From the NCBI RefSeq assembly GCF_004027225.2, contig NC_044288.2, positions 5,321,719 to 5,385,718 on the forward strand: DNA of 64,000 nt, written 5' to 3'. This document shows, piece after piece, positions 13,498-24,200 of the stretch. The notes below the pieces were generated by a model that saw only the letters and a program-made list of their open reading frames with translations, searched no databases and had not been told where the DNA came from. The position numbers and the translations under genes were made by a program. How positions within the stretch are numbered: position 1 is the stretch's first letter; every line of letters begins with the position of its first letter. Source of the DNA: Strigops habroptila. Taxonomy: Eukaryota > Chordata > Aves > Psittaciformes > Psittacidae.

Positions 13498-15224
13498 GAT
13501 ATAGATCCAAGTGCCATTATCATTTTTTGAGGGGCTTGATAGAAGTTTACATAAAGCCAGGTTGGGGAATCTGATGGTTGCTGCCACAACCAACCTCCCT
13601 GGAGCCTTGCCCTGGGGTTGAGGTACTGCTGGGACCAAACCAACCCAGGTGAAACCCTGCGAAACCACATCTCCTCCTGCAGGCAAAGACACTTCTGAAA
13701 CCTATTCTTACATATTCAAGATATGCAAGATACCCTTAAATAGACTACCAAGGTGAAATTCAAGTTCTCTATCCAGCCCCAGGCCCTGTAAACCCAAATC
13801 CTCCTGTGCTCAGAGCCGATGTCCAGCTGGCTGTTGGCAGCAGACCTGGCAGTTCCTGGGGGTTCATTACTGCTGCTGCTGTAATCGGACTTTGTCCTTC
13901 CTCCAGCCCTCACACAAGCATCTGGTCCTTCTCTCCCAGACTCAGTAAACCTTTGGAGAGCCCGTTTACATTATGGCTAGCCTGATACATTCAGCAAGAG
14001 GCAATATATCAGCAATTTAGTTATCGAGGATTAGGTCTTGAATATCCTGGGGATATAATGTTGGTCTTTCTCACCTTATGTGTAGGAGGACTAATGGTAA
14101 ATTATCTGGATGGTTTACATTTTCTGGTTTGTATTGGAGCTCCCAAGAACCAATTTATCCTGATTGAATTGCAAACAAGGCTTACTGTCATCTCGGATGC
14201 AGGGGCCAGGTCTCTCCATAAATGAATTCAGAGCAATTCAGGTTATCCCAAATTCTTCCTGCCGATGGGATAATGGCATAAATCCTGCTAATGTTTAGAC
14301 TGGAAATTGTTTGCAGCAACCTGAGCTTGACTGATGGCTGCAATAGCTGAAAGAACCATAATCTGTGTCCTGAGGTGAGGGTGGGAAGAGCTGGAAGCCC
14401 GGCCCTTGTGCTGCAGCCTCTGCTGGTGGGCATGCCGCAGACACTGAGTGCTTGCAGGGAAGTTTTGAAACACCGGGATTGTGCTAATGACCAGCATCCA
14501 GGGTGCCAGTAGCTTTTCTGTGCTGAGCGGGCAGCTGTGGCTGGGCGCCCCCGCTGTCTTTGGGCTAGAAAGCATGGAAACAAGGAGGAAAAAGTGTGTG
14601 CTTGCCTGGTTTGCATTGAGCCTCAAGGTTTCCCATGGCACTTCCCTGCCCTTGCACTGAACAAGCTCTGAGAGATGGGGTATGTGGAGGCAGCACAAGC
14701 TTCACGCTGGCTCTTGGCACGCTGGGGCTGTGTTTGCTCCATCAGAACATCCCTGCTGCTGTCCCCACACCGAGGGGACTTTGCCTAAACTGTGAGTGTT
14801 GTGTCAACACTCAGAGCGGGTTCAGCCTGTACTTCTCGTGAATGCGCTCCACCTGCAAAGCCGCTGTAATTAAAAGCAAGAGGCAGCACCCCGCTCCTTT
14901 CAGAGCTACTGGTGCTCAGCACTCATTTAGGGACAGTTTGGGCCACGCTGTGCTGACACTGCTCTGTGCACACCAGGGAGCACCCATGGGGTCCCCTCTG
15001 GCTGTGCCATGCTGTACATGCCGTGTGCGTGCTGTGCCATGCTATCCATCCGCAGGATCCCTCCTCTCCTGGCTGCCTGTGCTGCTTCACCGCAGAGCAG
15101 GGGAGCCCTGTGCCATGCCCAGGTCCCTGCACATAAGCATGGTGTGGAAGGAGGCTGTGGGGCTGGGGTGGGATCCCCCTCTCCGCTCTGCTCAACACTC
15201 CCAACAGCCCAGCTCAAGCACTTG

Positions 15225-15325
15225 CCAGTGTTTATAAAGCCGCTTGTAGCAAACAGACTTGGAAGTGCAGAACAAGTCGGTGTTTACACAAGCAGCTAAT
15301 TATTTATTTGAAAATCCTGCGGATG
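15225..15325. promoter_or_regulatory. Candidate enhancer with forkhead and homeobox motifs
   Basis: The block carries TGTTTACA (15,281-15,288), a full forkhead consensus, and TAATTA followed by TTTATT (15,297-15,308). It lies about 1.9 kb upstream of the RSPO1 coding start. Forkhead control of RSPO1 in the gonad is biologically plausible, but here it is only an inference from motifs. Confidence 0.3.
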
Positions 15326-16901
15326 GGCTGCGGGCTGTAACGACAAGCACATGGGGAGCGCTGTGCTCCTGCCCCAGCAGCGTGCCGCACAGGCACTGCA
15401 GGGACACGGTGAAGAGGTCAAAGCCATCGGGGCACACGTGAGCCAAAGCTGCCACGAGGTGCCCACTCTGGGTCACAGCTTGGCATCAAAGCACGTGCTG
15501 CTGCAAGGCTCGGTGGTACCTGGTCACATCTCCCTTCAGCAGCTGAGTCGGGATGCTGCCAGCTCACTGCTGCTGCTGTGGGCAGCCCTCTTTGGTCAGG
15601 TATTTTGCTGCTGTGGCCATAACCACCTTACAGCCGGTGGCCTCTTGGCCACCCCATGGTGGGCATGGAAAGGAGCTCGAACCCCTGGGTCTGCGTCCAT
15701 CCTGCAGGCAGGCTGCAGCCGGGCTTCATTCCAGCACCATCAGCACTGGCCGTTTGGAGCATCGGTGACTGCGCAGTTATTATAAAGGGATTAAACCCAT
15801 TTTCTGTTTCATTTGAGTTCACAGAGTGAATGTTGTCGCCTTTATTCCCACACAATGGCAGCCGTTGGCAGGGCTTCCCTTTGCCGGCTGCAGAGAGAAG
15901 AGCGTGACTCTGCCTGGCAGTGCCAGAGCTCTCAGTGCAGCTTCGAGGTTACTCTTCCTTCCCACCAGCCACAGGGCACATGGAAAACCACCTCCTGGGT
16001 TATTTCCCAGGGGAGCAGCAGCCCTGCCTGCACTGCCTCTGCCCTGGAGCAGGAGCAACGTCTTGGATGCTCCAGGGCACACGGTGGCTTGTGGGGTTCG
16101 CTGTGCCTGCAGCCCTGTGTGCTGGGTTGCCATCCAGCAACTCGCTGCCGCGCTGGGCTTCCCTTTGCACTCCAAGAAGCTCATGAAAAGCAATTGGGCA
16201 CCTCATCACTGCCTCTTGGCGAGGGCAGTGTGTGCCACTTGCTGCCCAACGCCGGGCTTCCTCCGCTGGCCATGGAAGGGCTGGTGAGCCCTGGGCAGAG
16301 CCCATGCTCAGCCACTTTCAGCACTGCCTCTGACTGCACAGGCATCGCTGACCCTTCCCTGCTGCTCCAGGGGAATGGGAGCTGGGAGGTTTGGAAATTC
16401 CCTCTGAGCAGAAACGCGGCATTTTGGGCAGCTCGCGGGACGATCCCGCCCTGTCCCCAGACAGCCCCGGCTCCGGCTTTGGGACTGCAGGCTCGCTTTC
16501 TGCTCGGCTCGACTACCAGCCCCAGAGGTGCCCACTTGATGGGAAACATCTTGTGCGCTTGGCAGTGTGCAGAGGCCATCTGCTGCTCGAGGAGGGGCGG
16601 CCGAGGGGGACTGGCACTCCTTTAAACAAGTTACAGCTATAACCGTACGCAGCATTGGCAGATGGCAAAGCCGCGTTGGGCGTTGCTACGTGCGCTCGGT
16701 TATTGAGCAACACAGTGACTTATGGATGAGGTTGAGGGGCGATTCGCCCCGCTCTGGGGGCCGCTGTCTGCCTGCACCCTCTATGTGCTGCTCCTCCGGT
16801 TCACCCCACAGTTTCCGTGCTTGCCCGCTGTGGTGCTGAGCCCAACCATTCCGGGAACGATGTTGGCTGTTGAGTTAATCTGTTCTCCTCTTCCTTTGCA
16901 G

Positions 16902-17203
16902 TCCCTGCGAGTGCACTTGGAAACTGCAAGCAGCTAACGCTCGCTGCCGGAGCCCCCAGATGGGACTAGAGCCAAGCTCCTGCGCTCCTTACGGGGATGA
17001 AGGTAGAGCCATGTTACCTGCTACCTAAGCTCGCTGTTGCTGATGTAGTTTGTGGATATGGTCCTGTACCCGGCTTCGTGCACAGACTCTCAGCTCTGAT
17101 CCCGCCCAAGACGTTTTAGCAGCAGCAGAAAGAGATCCCCAGCTGTGGAGCGGGTTCCTCCGACCACCCTGCGACGGAGGGGCTGCAGCGCTGGAGAGTT
17201 ACT
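16902..17203 (+). other. RSPO1: RSPO1 5' UTR portion of the first coding exon
   Basis: A strong acceptor (ctgttctcctcttcctttgcag-like pyrimidine tract ending at 16,901, with a ttaat branch-point candidate before it) marks the likely start of this exon. This implies at least one untranslated exon further upstream. Several upstream ATGs lie between this acceptor and the start codon, one of them a five-codon mini-frame near 17,011. No transcript evidence is available, so the true 5' end is unknown. Confidence 0.5.
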
Positions 17204-20200
17204 ATGCAGCTTGGACTGTTTGTGGTGGTGGTTTTTCTAAGCTCGATGGATCTATCAGGCAGCAGCAAAGTGGTGAAGGGCAAGAGGCAAAGACGAAGTA
17301 TGTATGAAACGCTTTTCTTCTCTACTTCTTCTCGTGGTGCTGTACGGTTCGTGCACATGGTGAATGTGTTTACCAACACAGAGAGCTGGGCAGAGCCGCG
17401 GGTGCCCTGGGAGTCCTTGGAGCAACCCAAATCGCACTCCCATTCAGAGATGTGCGCTACACTGTCCCATTGGACCTGCCACAGGCCAGGGTGTTGGCCA
17501 AGGGGTGGCCAGGCAGAGCACAACCCGAGGTGCATGGGGGTTTAAGCACCCGTCCAGCCTGGATGGTCCTTGGCTGGTCCCAGCTTGGGGCTCACGCGGG
17601 ACAACCAGGCTGCGTCGGCGCAAGAGCAGCCGAATGGGTTTGCCCTCGTTTATGTAATCTAGCTTGTAGAACTGTTTTACATTAAAACTGTTTTAAATTA
17701 AATTATATAAAAATGATTTTCTATTAAAACTGGGACTGCTAAGCCCTGTGAGAACAAGGAAAACTTGACGTCATGGCTAATGCTATAAAGTGCAATTTCC
17801 AGCGAGGGCCCAGTTTATACCTTTGCCATAGAGGCAGACCTTGGCTCCGCGGCCCAGCGCTGCCGGAGGAATGGGGCCGCATCCCCTGGGAATCACTTCA
17901 TATGAGGGGCCAGGGCCCAAAATCCTGAGGGGACATCCCAGAGCAGACCCATCAAAGCTCCTTGCACTGAGGATCCGCAGGGATGGGGACCCCTTCTGCT
18001 TTCTGTTTCATTTTCCATGCCTGAGGACCCAGCGATGGGACTGAGACAGGCAGCAGGGGAGCTGCCGGGGTCCCGGGTCACTGGAGGGGGAGAGGGAAGT
18101 TTTCTTACCTCTCGGTCTGGCATGTGAACACTGCGGTGCTCCGCGCTTGCTTTTGAAGTGTAGTAAATATGGTATTTAAAAGAATACATCTTTTTAAATA
18201 CACAGCTTTTCTATAAACAAGGACACTGCTTGCATAATAAACTAATAAAAATAACCTGCATTCTAGCCTGCAAAGAATGCCATTGGTTTCAAAACAAGCA
18301 GCATTTTTATATGATAATTAAAAGCAGAAAACTCTCAAGACATGGGATTGAGTATTTTTCTTGGACTGAATTTAGGAACTGAGAACACATCTCTATTTTG
18401 GGGGCAGTGAAATCTCCTCCACTGCCAGATATAGTTAACATAAGCAGGGTCACAGCGAGATCTAGCTTGAGACACAGCCTGGCTCGAAGCACAGCACAGA
18501 ATTAGTCAGATGGTTTTGCTCCAGCACCCTGTGGCTTTGGTCCCTGCTTGCCCTGCAGCGTGCCCATGGCTCGGCTGGGTGGCACCGCCTGCTCCAAGAG
18601 GAGACATGGCAGGGACATGCTGGTCCACCCAGACACGTGTCCCTCGTGGGTATCTGCGCAGTGGGAGGCAAGGGCTTGGTGGGGAGACAGAGCTGGGACC
18701 CTCTTGAGTTGGTGGTTGCTTCTGGGTGCTGCTGCTGCTGTCGTGACCCTCACACCTCTGCTTGATGCTGGTGCCTGTGGGCATCGGGAGCGGTGCCGGG
18801 AGCACATCAGTGCAGCAGGACCCCAGCCCTTGGCCTGCCCCGGTCCCTGCCCTTCCTGATGGTGTTTTGGGGTCAATGCCAATGCGTGCAGAGCCCGGCC
18901 AGGCACACAGACACTAACCACTGCCTCTCTCTTGCCTTTCCAGTTAGCACCGAGCTGAGTCAGGGCTGTGCCAGAGGCTGCGACCTGTGCTCCGAGTTCA
19001 ATGGGTGCCTGAGATGTTCCCCCAAACTCTTCATCCTTCTGGAGAGGAATGATATCCGGCAAATTGGGATTTGCCTACCATCTTGTCCACTAGGATACTT
19101 TGGCCTTCGCAATACAGACATGAACAAGTGCATCAGTGAGTATGGGAGGGAATGGGTGCAATGTGGGAGGGTGGCGTTGCTTTGAGGTGCTGCCTCCAGT
19201 GAGATGCTGTGCCTATAGCAAAGGGGAGAACACATCAATCTACCCAGGGGATGACCCCATAATCTATGTTGTCAGACTGACCCCCTCCTTCTTTGGGAGG
19301 AAGAAAGGGGAAGATGCTTTCAGCTTTTAAGGTACTGCTCGAACAATTACCTCTTCCACCTCCTCTGCCCGCTCACCATAGCCAAGCATCTCTCCGAACC
19401 ACGATCCTTGGCCTGGGGCTGCCTCTTTCAGCCAGAGCAACAGCAAGAAGCTGGACATGGAAAAATACAATCACTTCCCTTCAGTTTCATGCAAACCACC
19501 CTCATGGCCAGATTTCCATCTAACTCCGATTCTTTGCAGCCCATACTGTAGCTTCAGCTGGAGCTGTTGACATGGGACTTCATTCTTTGCACTGTCCCAC
19601 TCTGGCTGACTGATGCTCAGGCTGAACACCAGCCCAAACCTTTTCCACCCTGATCCTGATTTGGATCTGGCAATGGCTGCTGCTGCCTATAGGAGCTGTA
19701 GCACAGTGGCTCTGTCCTGTACCAGGGAAGGATGCAAAGAAAACCGATTTCTGACTAGCACAGCCAGGCCTGGCAGGACATTCAGACACTTTCCCTGGCT
19801 GTTGGCAGACCCCTTGGGGCAAGGAGTGATCTCCAGTTAGCAGTCAAGAGCTTCCTGAGCTGTTTGTTCACATCAGGCTACATGATGGCTTTGTGGTTGC
19901 TGTTTTTTCCCCCGCAGAATGCAAAATTGAGAACTGTGAGTCCTGTTTCAGTCGAAACTTTTGCACAAAATGTAAGGAAGGTTTGTATTTGCACAAAGGG
20001 AGATGCTACGTCACATGCCCCGAAGGCTACTCTGCTGCCAACGGCACCATGGAGTGCAGCAGTCCTGGTAAGTGATGCTTGGGCACCTTCCACTCAGCTT
20101 TTTGTGTGTCTGCTGGGTCTGCTTGCGTGTATTGCTAGAGTGTGGGCTGGGTGATGAAACAAACCCCTCCGAGACGATGGCTCATTGTACCAGTGTTGAG

Positions 20201-21374
20201 TGGGTGATGGTAAAGGCCAGACCCAGCCCTTCAGGGGCTAAATGGAGAGCAACATCTCAGTGCTGCTGCTTGAAGTGCGAGTCTGTGCAGTGTGGCAAGG
20301 AAGAGGGTGCTTGAAAACATAGGAAGCTGCTGGGGAAACACACGTACCCTCCAAGCCTAAAGTGTGGGAGAGGCGTGATGGAGTGCAAGTCCTGGGGCAG
20401 GGAAACGAGAGTTACTGCTGGCCTCTCTTGTTATCTGGCAGCACAATGTGAAATGAGTGAGTGGGGGCCCTGGGGGCCCTGCTCCAAGAAGAGGAAGCTC
20501 TGTGGCTTCAAGAAGGGCAACGAAGACCGAACGCGGCGGATTCTGCAGGCTCCCTCCGGAGACGTGTCCCTGTGTCCTGCCACCACGGAGGTGCGGCGAT
20601 GCACCGTGCAGAAGAGCCAGTGCCCTGAAGGTGAGCACACATGGAATCATAGAATCATAGGTTTGGGCTGGAAAGGACCTTAAGATCATCCAGTTCCAGC
20701 AGCAAGGCAGCCGAGCAGCCAAAGATGGATGCCTGTGTGCTGCAGTGGTGGGAAACATTTCCTCTCCCAGAATGCTTAGGTCTGTGTTTTTCCCAGGAAT
20801 TAGAGTGTCTTTGGGATGAATGGTGGTTTGGTCATCCTCTTACGGGATGGACAAGATTTGCAGCTGCGTCGAGTGTTTAGAGCAGTGACTAACACCACTG
20901 TGGCCGAGCTGTTCCTCTGATGTACGCAGCAGCGTTAGCTCAGGGGCTTGGTATGCAGCCACGGAGAAATGCAAGTGTTCACACTTCTGCTGGAGACTGA
21001 CAATTACAAAGCTAAATCCGGATTTGACGCTTCTTCCCTGCTTGTATTTAGGCAACAGCTCACAATGCAGAGCACAGACTGGCAGATGGGGCAGCACTCC
21101 AGCACCTCTGTGCATGGGGAGGGGAGCAGGACCTTAGGGCCACCGCGGGCAGCAGCGGGCCATGGGCTAGCTCGCTCTGCTGGAGAGCCTCATGGTGCCT
21201 CTTTGCTTTATTGCAGGGAAAAGGAAGAAGAAGGAAGAGCAAGGAAAGCAAGATAATGCGAATGGGAACAGGAATCGGAAAGACACCAAAGACGCTAAGT
21301 CTGGCACCAAGAAGAGGAAGAGCAAACAGAGAGGGGCTGCGGTCCTCGCCACGTCCGCCAGCCCTGCCCAGTAG
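17204..21374 (+). CDS. RSPO1: R-spondin 1, secreted Wnt potentiator
   Basis: Five coding exons: 17204-17297, 18944-19135, 19918-20067, 20442-20630, 21217-21374. They join in frame to 260 aa (human 263). Residues 1-20 form a signal peptide; KGKRQRR follows. Two furin-like cysteine-rich repeats cover roughly 39-140. The first keeps LERNDIRQ, the ZNRF3/RNF43-binding loop, and the second keeps [10 protein letters not shown], whose two phenylalanines contact LGR4/5/6. Exon 4 is the thrombospondin type 1 domain ([15 protein letters not shown]). The tail is Lys/Arg-rich, as needed for proteoglycan binding, and lacks the poly-Gln run seen in human. The protein acts outside the cell to stabilise Frizzled receptors, and in birds it is implicated in ovary development. 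The paralogue RSPO3 is less likely, given the closer match of exon text to RSPO1 and the neighbours. The start is chosen by the signal peptide. Confidence 0.95.
20641..20700 (-). mobile_element. Short CR1 LINE tail in RSPO1 intron 4
   Basis: The plus strand reads aatcatagaatcataggttt, then ggctggaaaggaccttaaga, the reverse complement of a CR1 3' end. Only about 60 bp remain. It starts just 11 bases after the exon 4 donor. Confidence 0.85.
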
Positions 21375-24200
21375 CTGCCCCTTTATGTCACCTGATGGCA
21401 AGACTTCATTGCTGCTATGTATATGAAAGCTTTATTGAACCAGAGCACTGCTACACAACACATACACATGTCCAGAAAGACAGACATATACTCCCAGACT
21501 GACCCACAGATCCGACAGAAACCACATACACAATACATAAGGAGGCTGCACACACCACCACCACCCAGGACCATGGAGGTACGCTGCTGAGAAGAGGAGT
21601 GGGAGCACACACGGAGGGAAGCTCATCTCCCCATGGCTCCACAGGCACGCTGCGGGGAGGAGAGGAGGAGTACGAGTCAGTGAAGGACCCAGAGACTTCA
21701 TGACCAAAGGCCTCAACTCGAGACCGGGTGCATGGCCCTGGCGCAGCACGGCTGCACCACAGGGACGAGACCGGACCCACACGGCCGCTCTCCCCAACCT
21801 GGGACCCTGACTCACACAAAAGCAGTGGCCTCTTTCTCTTCCCCCCACCCTTTATTTTGTGTTTTAAGCTGTATGACTTTAGCATTGCGAATACATGTTA
21901 AACGTTTGTGGTAAGAGGTCAGTGGTATCTGCCCTGAATCTGCTTCAAAAGAGTTATTTCCAATTAAAAACAAACAAAAAAAATAACCCCAAAAAAACCA
22001 AAATGACAACCAGCTTCCTGAGTGTGTGGTTCATGCCTTGGCCCCTATGGAGGCTGGTGTCCCACAGGACAGAGACTCACTTGTGGAAGGGAAACTCACC
22101 AAAGCTTTAAGAAAAGCCCAGATTACGTTGCCAGCTGCACTGCAGCCACACATCAGCCGTCCTGTGCCCGCAGGACCCCAGCCGTGCTCCGCGGAGCCCC
22201 TGAGGAATTCCCCCGCTGAAGGATGCAGTTAACATGCAGCAGATTGAGAAAAGGAAAGGTTACAACAGACCACAGGTTGTGGAAGCACTGTCACAGCAGC
22301 GGGACTCCATCCCGGGCTAGGGACAACGCTTGTCCGTCTGTCCGGACACCACGCAGGCGCGTAGCAGGAGGGAAGGCAGGCGGGAGGGGGAAGGCACAGT
22401 TTGGGCTCTGCAGAAGAGAAGCACACTGTTAAGTTTGGTAGGAACTACTGGTCTGCATGGCTGGGATTCCCTGGATTCAGCACAAAGCGCTCCTGCGCTG
22501 CGAGAGCCGACACCTGGGCTGAGGAACCGGGATGAGGACCGTGCGGGATGGAGACCTAGTGAGACCCGTGTGCTTCTCTGCATGGAGAGCTCTACCCTCA
22601 GCAGTGTCACGAGGTGGCATACTGCTCGGTTTCCCTTCTCTTGTAAAATGTGCTTCCTCCATATAAATATGTGCAGACATTTCATTCCTCTAGAGTTCAG
22701 CAAAAGCCCTCTGGTCCTGAGGGATGGAGTCGGGATGCGCGTGGGGTGGATCAGCGACGTGATGCTGAAGCTCCTAGCTCCCCTGGTAAGGTGATGGGCA
22801 GGGAAAAGCTCACCCCAAAGCTAAACCTGGTGAACACAACCTCCGCTGTGCTTGTTTTCACACCACCTTCTCTGCTTGGGAGGGCAGAGCGAGCCAGCGA
22901 GCATGTGGGGACACCTCCGGGAGAGCCCCTGCTCGCTCTGATGGGTCGCCTGCCTGCATCCAGCAGCCCTGGTCCTGTCCTGTGAAGAGCTGGTGGTTCA
23001 TGGCACCCACTGAGGACTCAGCACCGGTGGAGGACACCTGAACTCTCCTCCTTTCGCCCTGGCCGGTTCAGCTCAGTGCAGGACGTGGGAGCTGCACGGT
23101 TGTTCCCGCTCCGGAGCTGTACCAAGCTCTCCGTGACTGCTCTGCTGGCAGCAAAACCTTTCAGCCCATCATCCACTTTGTGTTTAAGTAAACAAGAAGC
23201 CGTTATATCTTTTAAAGGGGATTCCATTTCAGCACAATGATAAACGACCAGCATACCAAGCAGGGAGAGAAAGAGGTTCTTAAAAGTCATCCTTTGAGTT
23301 GTTTATGGATCATGTTCAAACGATTCCTGAAAGCCTCCCAGCTGAAAGATCCGATCTCACTTGATTTTCTAGCCTCAGCTAGCCTGTGAGATAAGTATTT
23401 TGTTTGTGCCATGGTGTTGCATGTAAGCAGAACCGATTCTCCCTTCCGCTTTTTAGCAGCAATAATCAGTAACCCTTTCATGAACCTCAGCTTGCTAATT
23501 CATAAACAACTCCTTCCTCCCTCCTGCTGCAGTATCTCAATCCGGTTCTCAACCAGGATTAGAGGAAAGAGAGAGCGCATTAGGCAGGTTTTAGACACGG
23601 AGGCTCTGTTAGCTGACTGGATGCCCTTCAGTAACTCCTGGCAGTATTAGCACAACGATTCCAAAACTAAACTGCATATAATAGATCAACACAACCTATT
23701 TTATAGAACTCTCTAGAGTTTTCTAGACAAACTGACAAACTACTTTCTGTTGTGGCCTTTTCTCTTCTTTCTTCCCTTTCCATAGCAAAATGGGAAGAAA
23801 AAGGGAGAAAAGGTGAAGGAAAGTTTAAACTGCGTATTAAGAATATCCAAGATTTTTTCAGTATGGGTGATTTGAAAATTAAATTGTTTTAGAAAAATTA
23901 GGAAGAAAAAAAAGATTAAAAATAAATCCAATTTCTTGGTTTTCCATCAGCTCAAGAATTGGGCTGGTTCACTTCCGAATTTAGAAACATTTTGCCTTTG
24001 ACCAACGTGATTTGCATCCTGAGCTCGACAGTCCAAGCCAGAGACTTCCTTACATAGGCTGATGTCATCTCAACTCACATGCACACGAATGCTCTCTTTC
24101 AGCCCACCAAACAAGACCTGTTGTGGTGTTCTCTCCATGGCATCACTGTAAAATACGCTTCTTTAAACTAATAAATACATACATGGGTTTGCTGAACAAG
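21375..24200 (+). other. RSPO1: Possible RSPO1 3' UTR
   Basis: No gene is seen. The region starts at the RSPO1 stop and becomes steadily more AT-rich. Poly(A) signal candidates are ATTAAA at 21,963-21,968 and AATAAA at 24,170-24,175; which is used cannot be told from sequence. Open frames here lack support. Confidence 0.4.

Larger units (their letters stand above)
8400..16900. other. RSPO1-proximal upstream flank, no coding gene recognised
   Basis: No coding exon can be supported. Long open frames on both strands (for example around 12,939-13,670 minus and 15,813-16,625 plus) run through low-complexity GC-rich sequence, lack family resemblance and overlap one another. The block contains a full-looking CR1 tail (9,910-10,396), an old CR1 fragment (12,275-12,360), a CT-rich tract (13,442-13,497) and AT-rich blocks at 11,940-12,110, 13,970-14,170, 15,225-15,325 and 15,770-15,860 that could be enhancers. 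A 5' non-coding exon of RSPO1 should lie somewhere in it, because the coding first exon begins at a splice acceptor. Confidence 0.55.

Noticed and set aside
12939-13670. 243-codon minus-strand open frame with a poly-Glu run
   Set aside because: The Glu run is the CT-rich tract at 13,442-13,497; no other coding signal.
15813-16625. 270-codon plus-strand open frame upstream of RSPO1
   Set aside because: Biased composition, no splice structure and no family resemblance, with equally long overlapping frames on the other strand.
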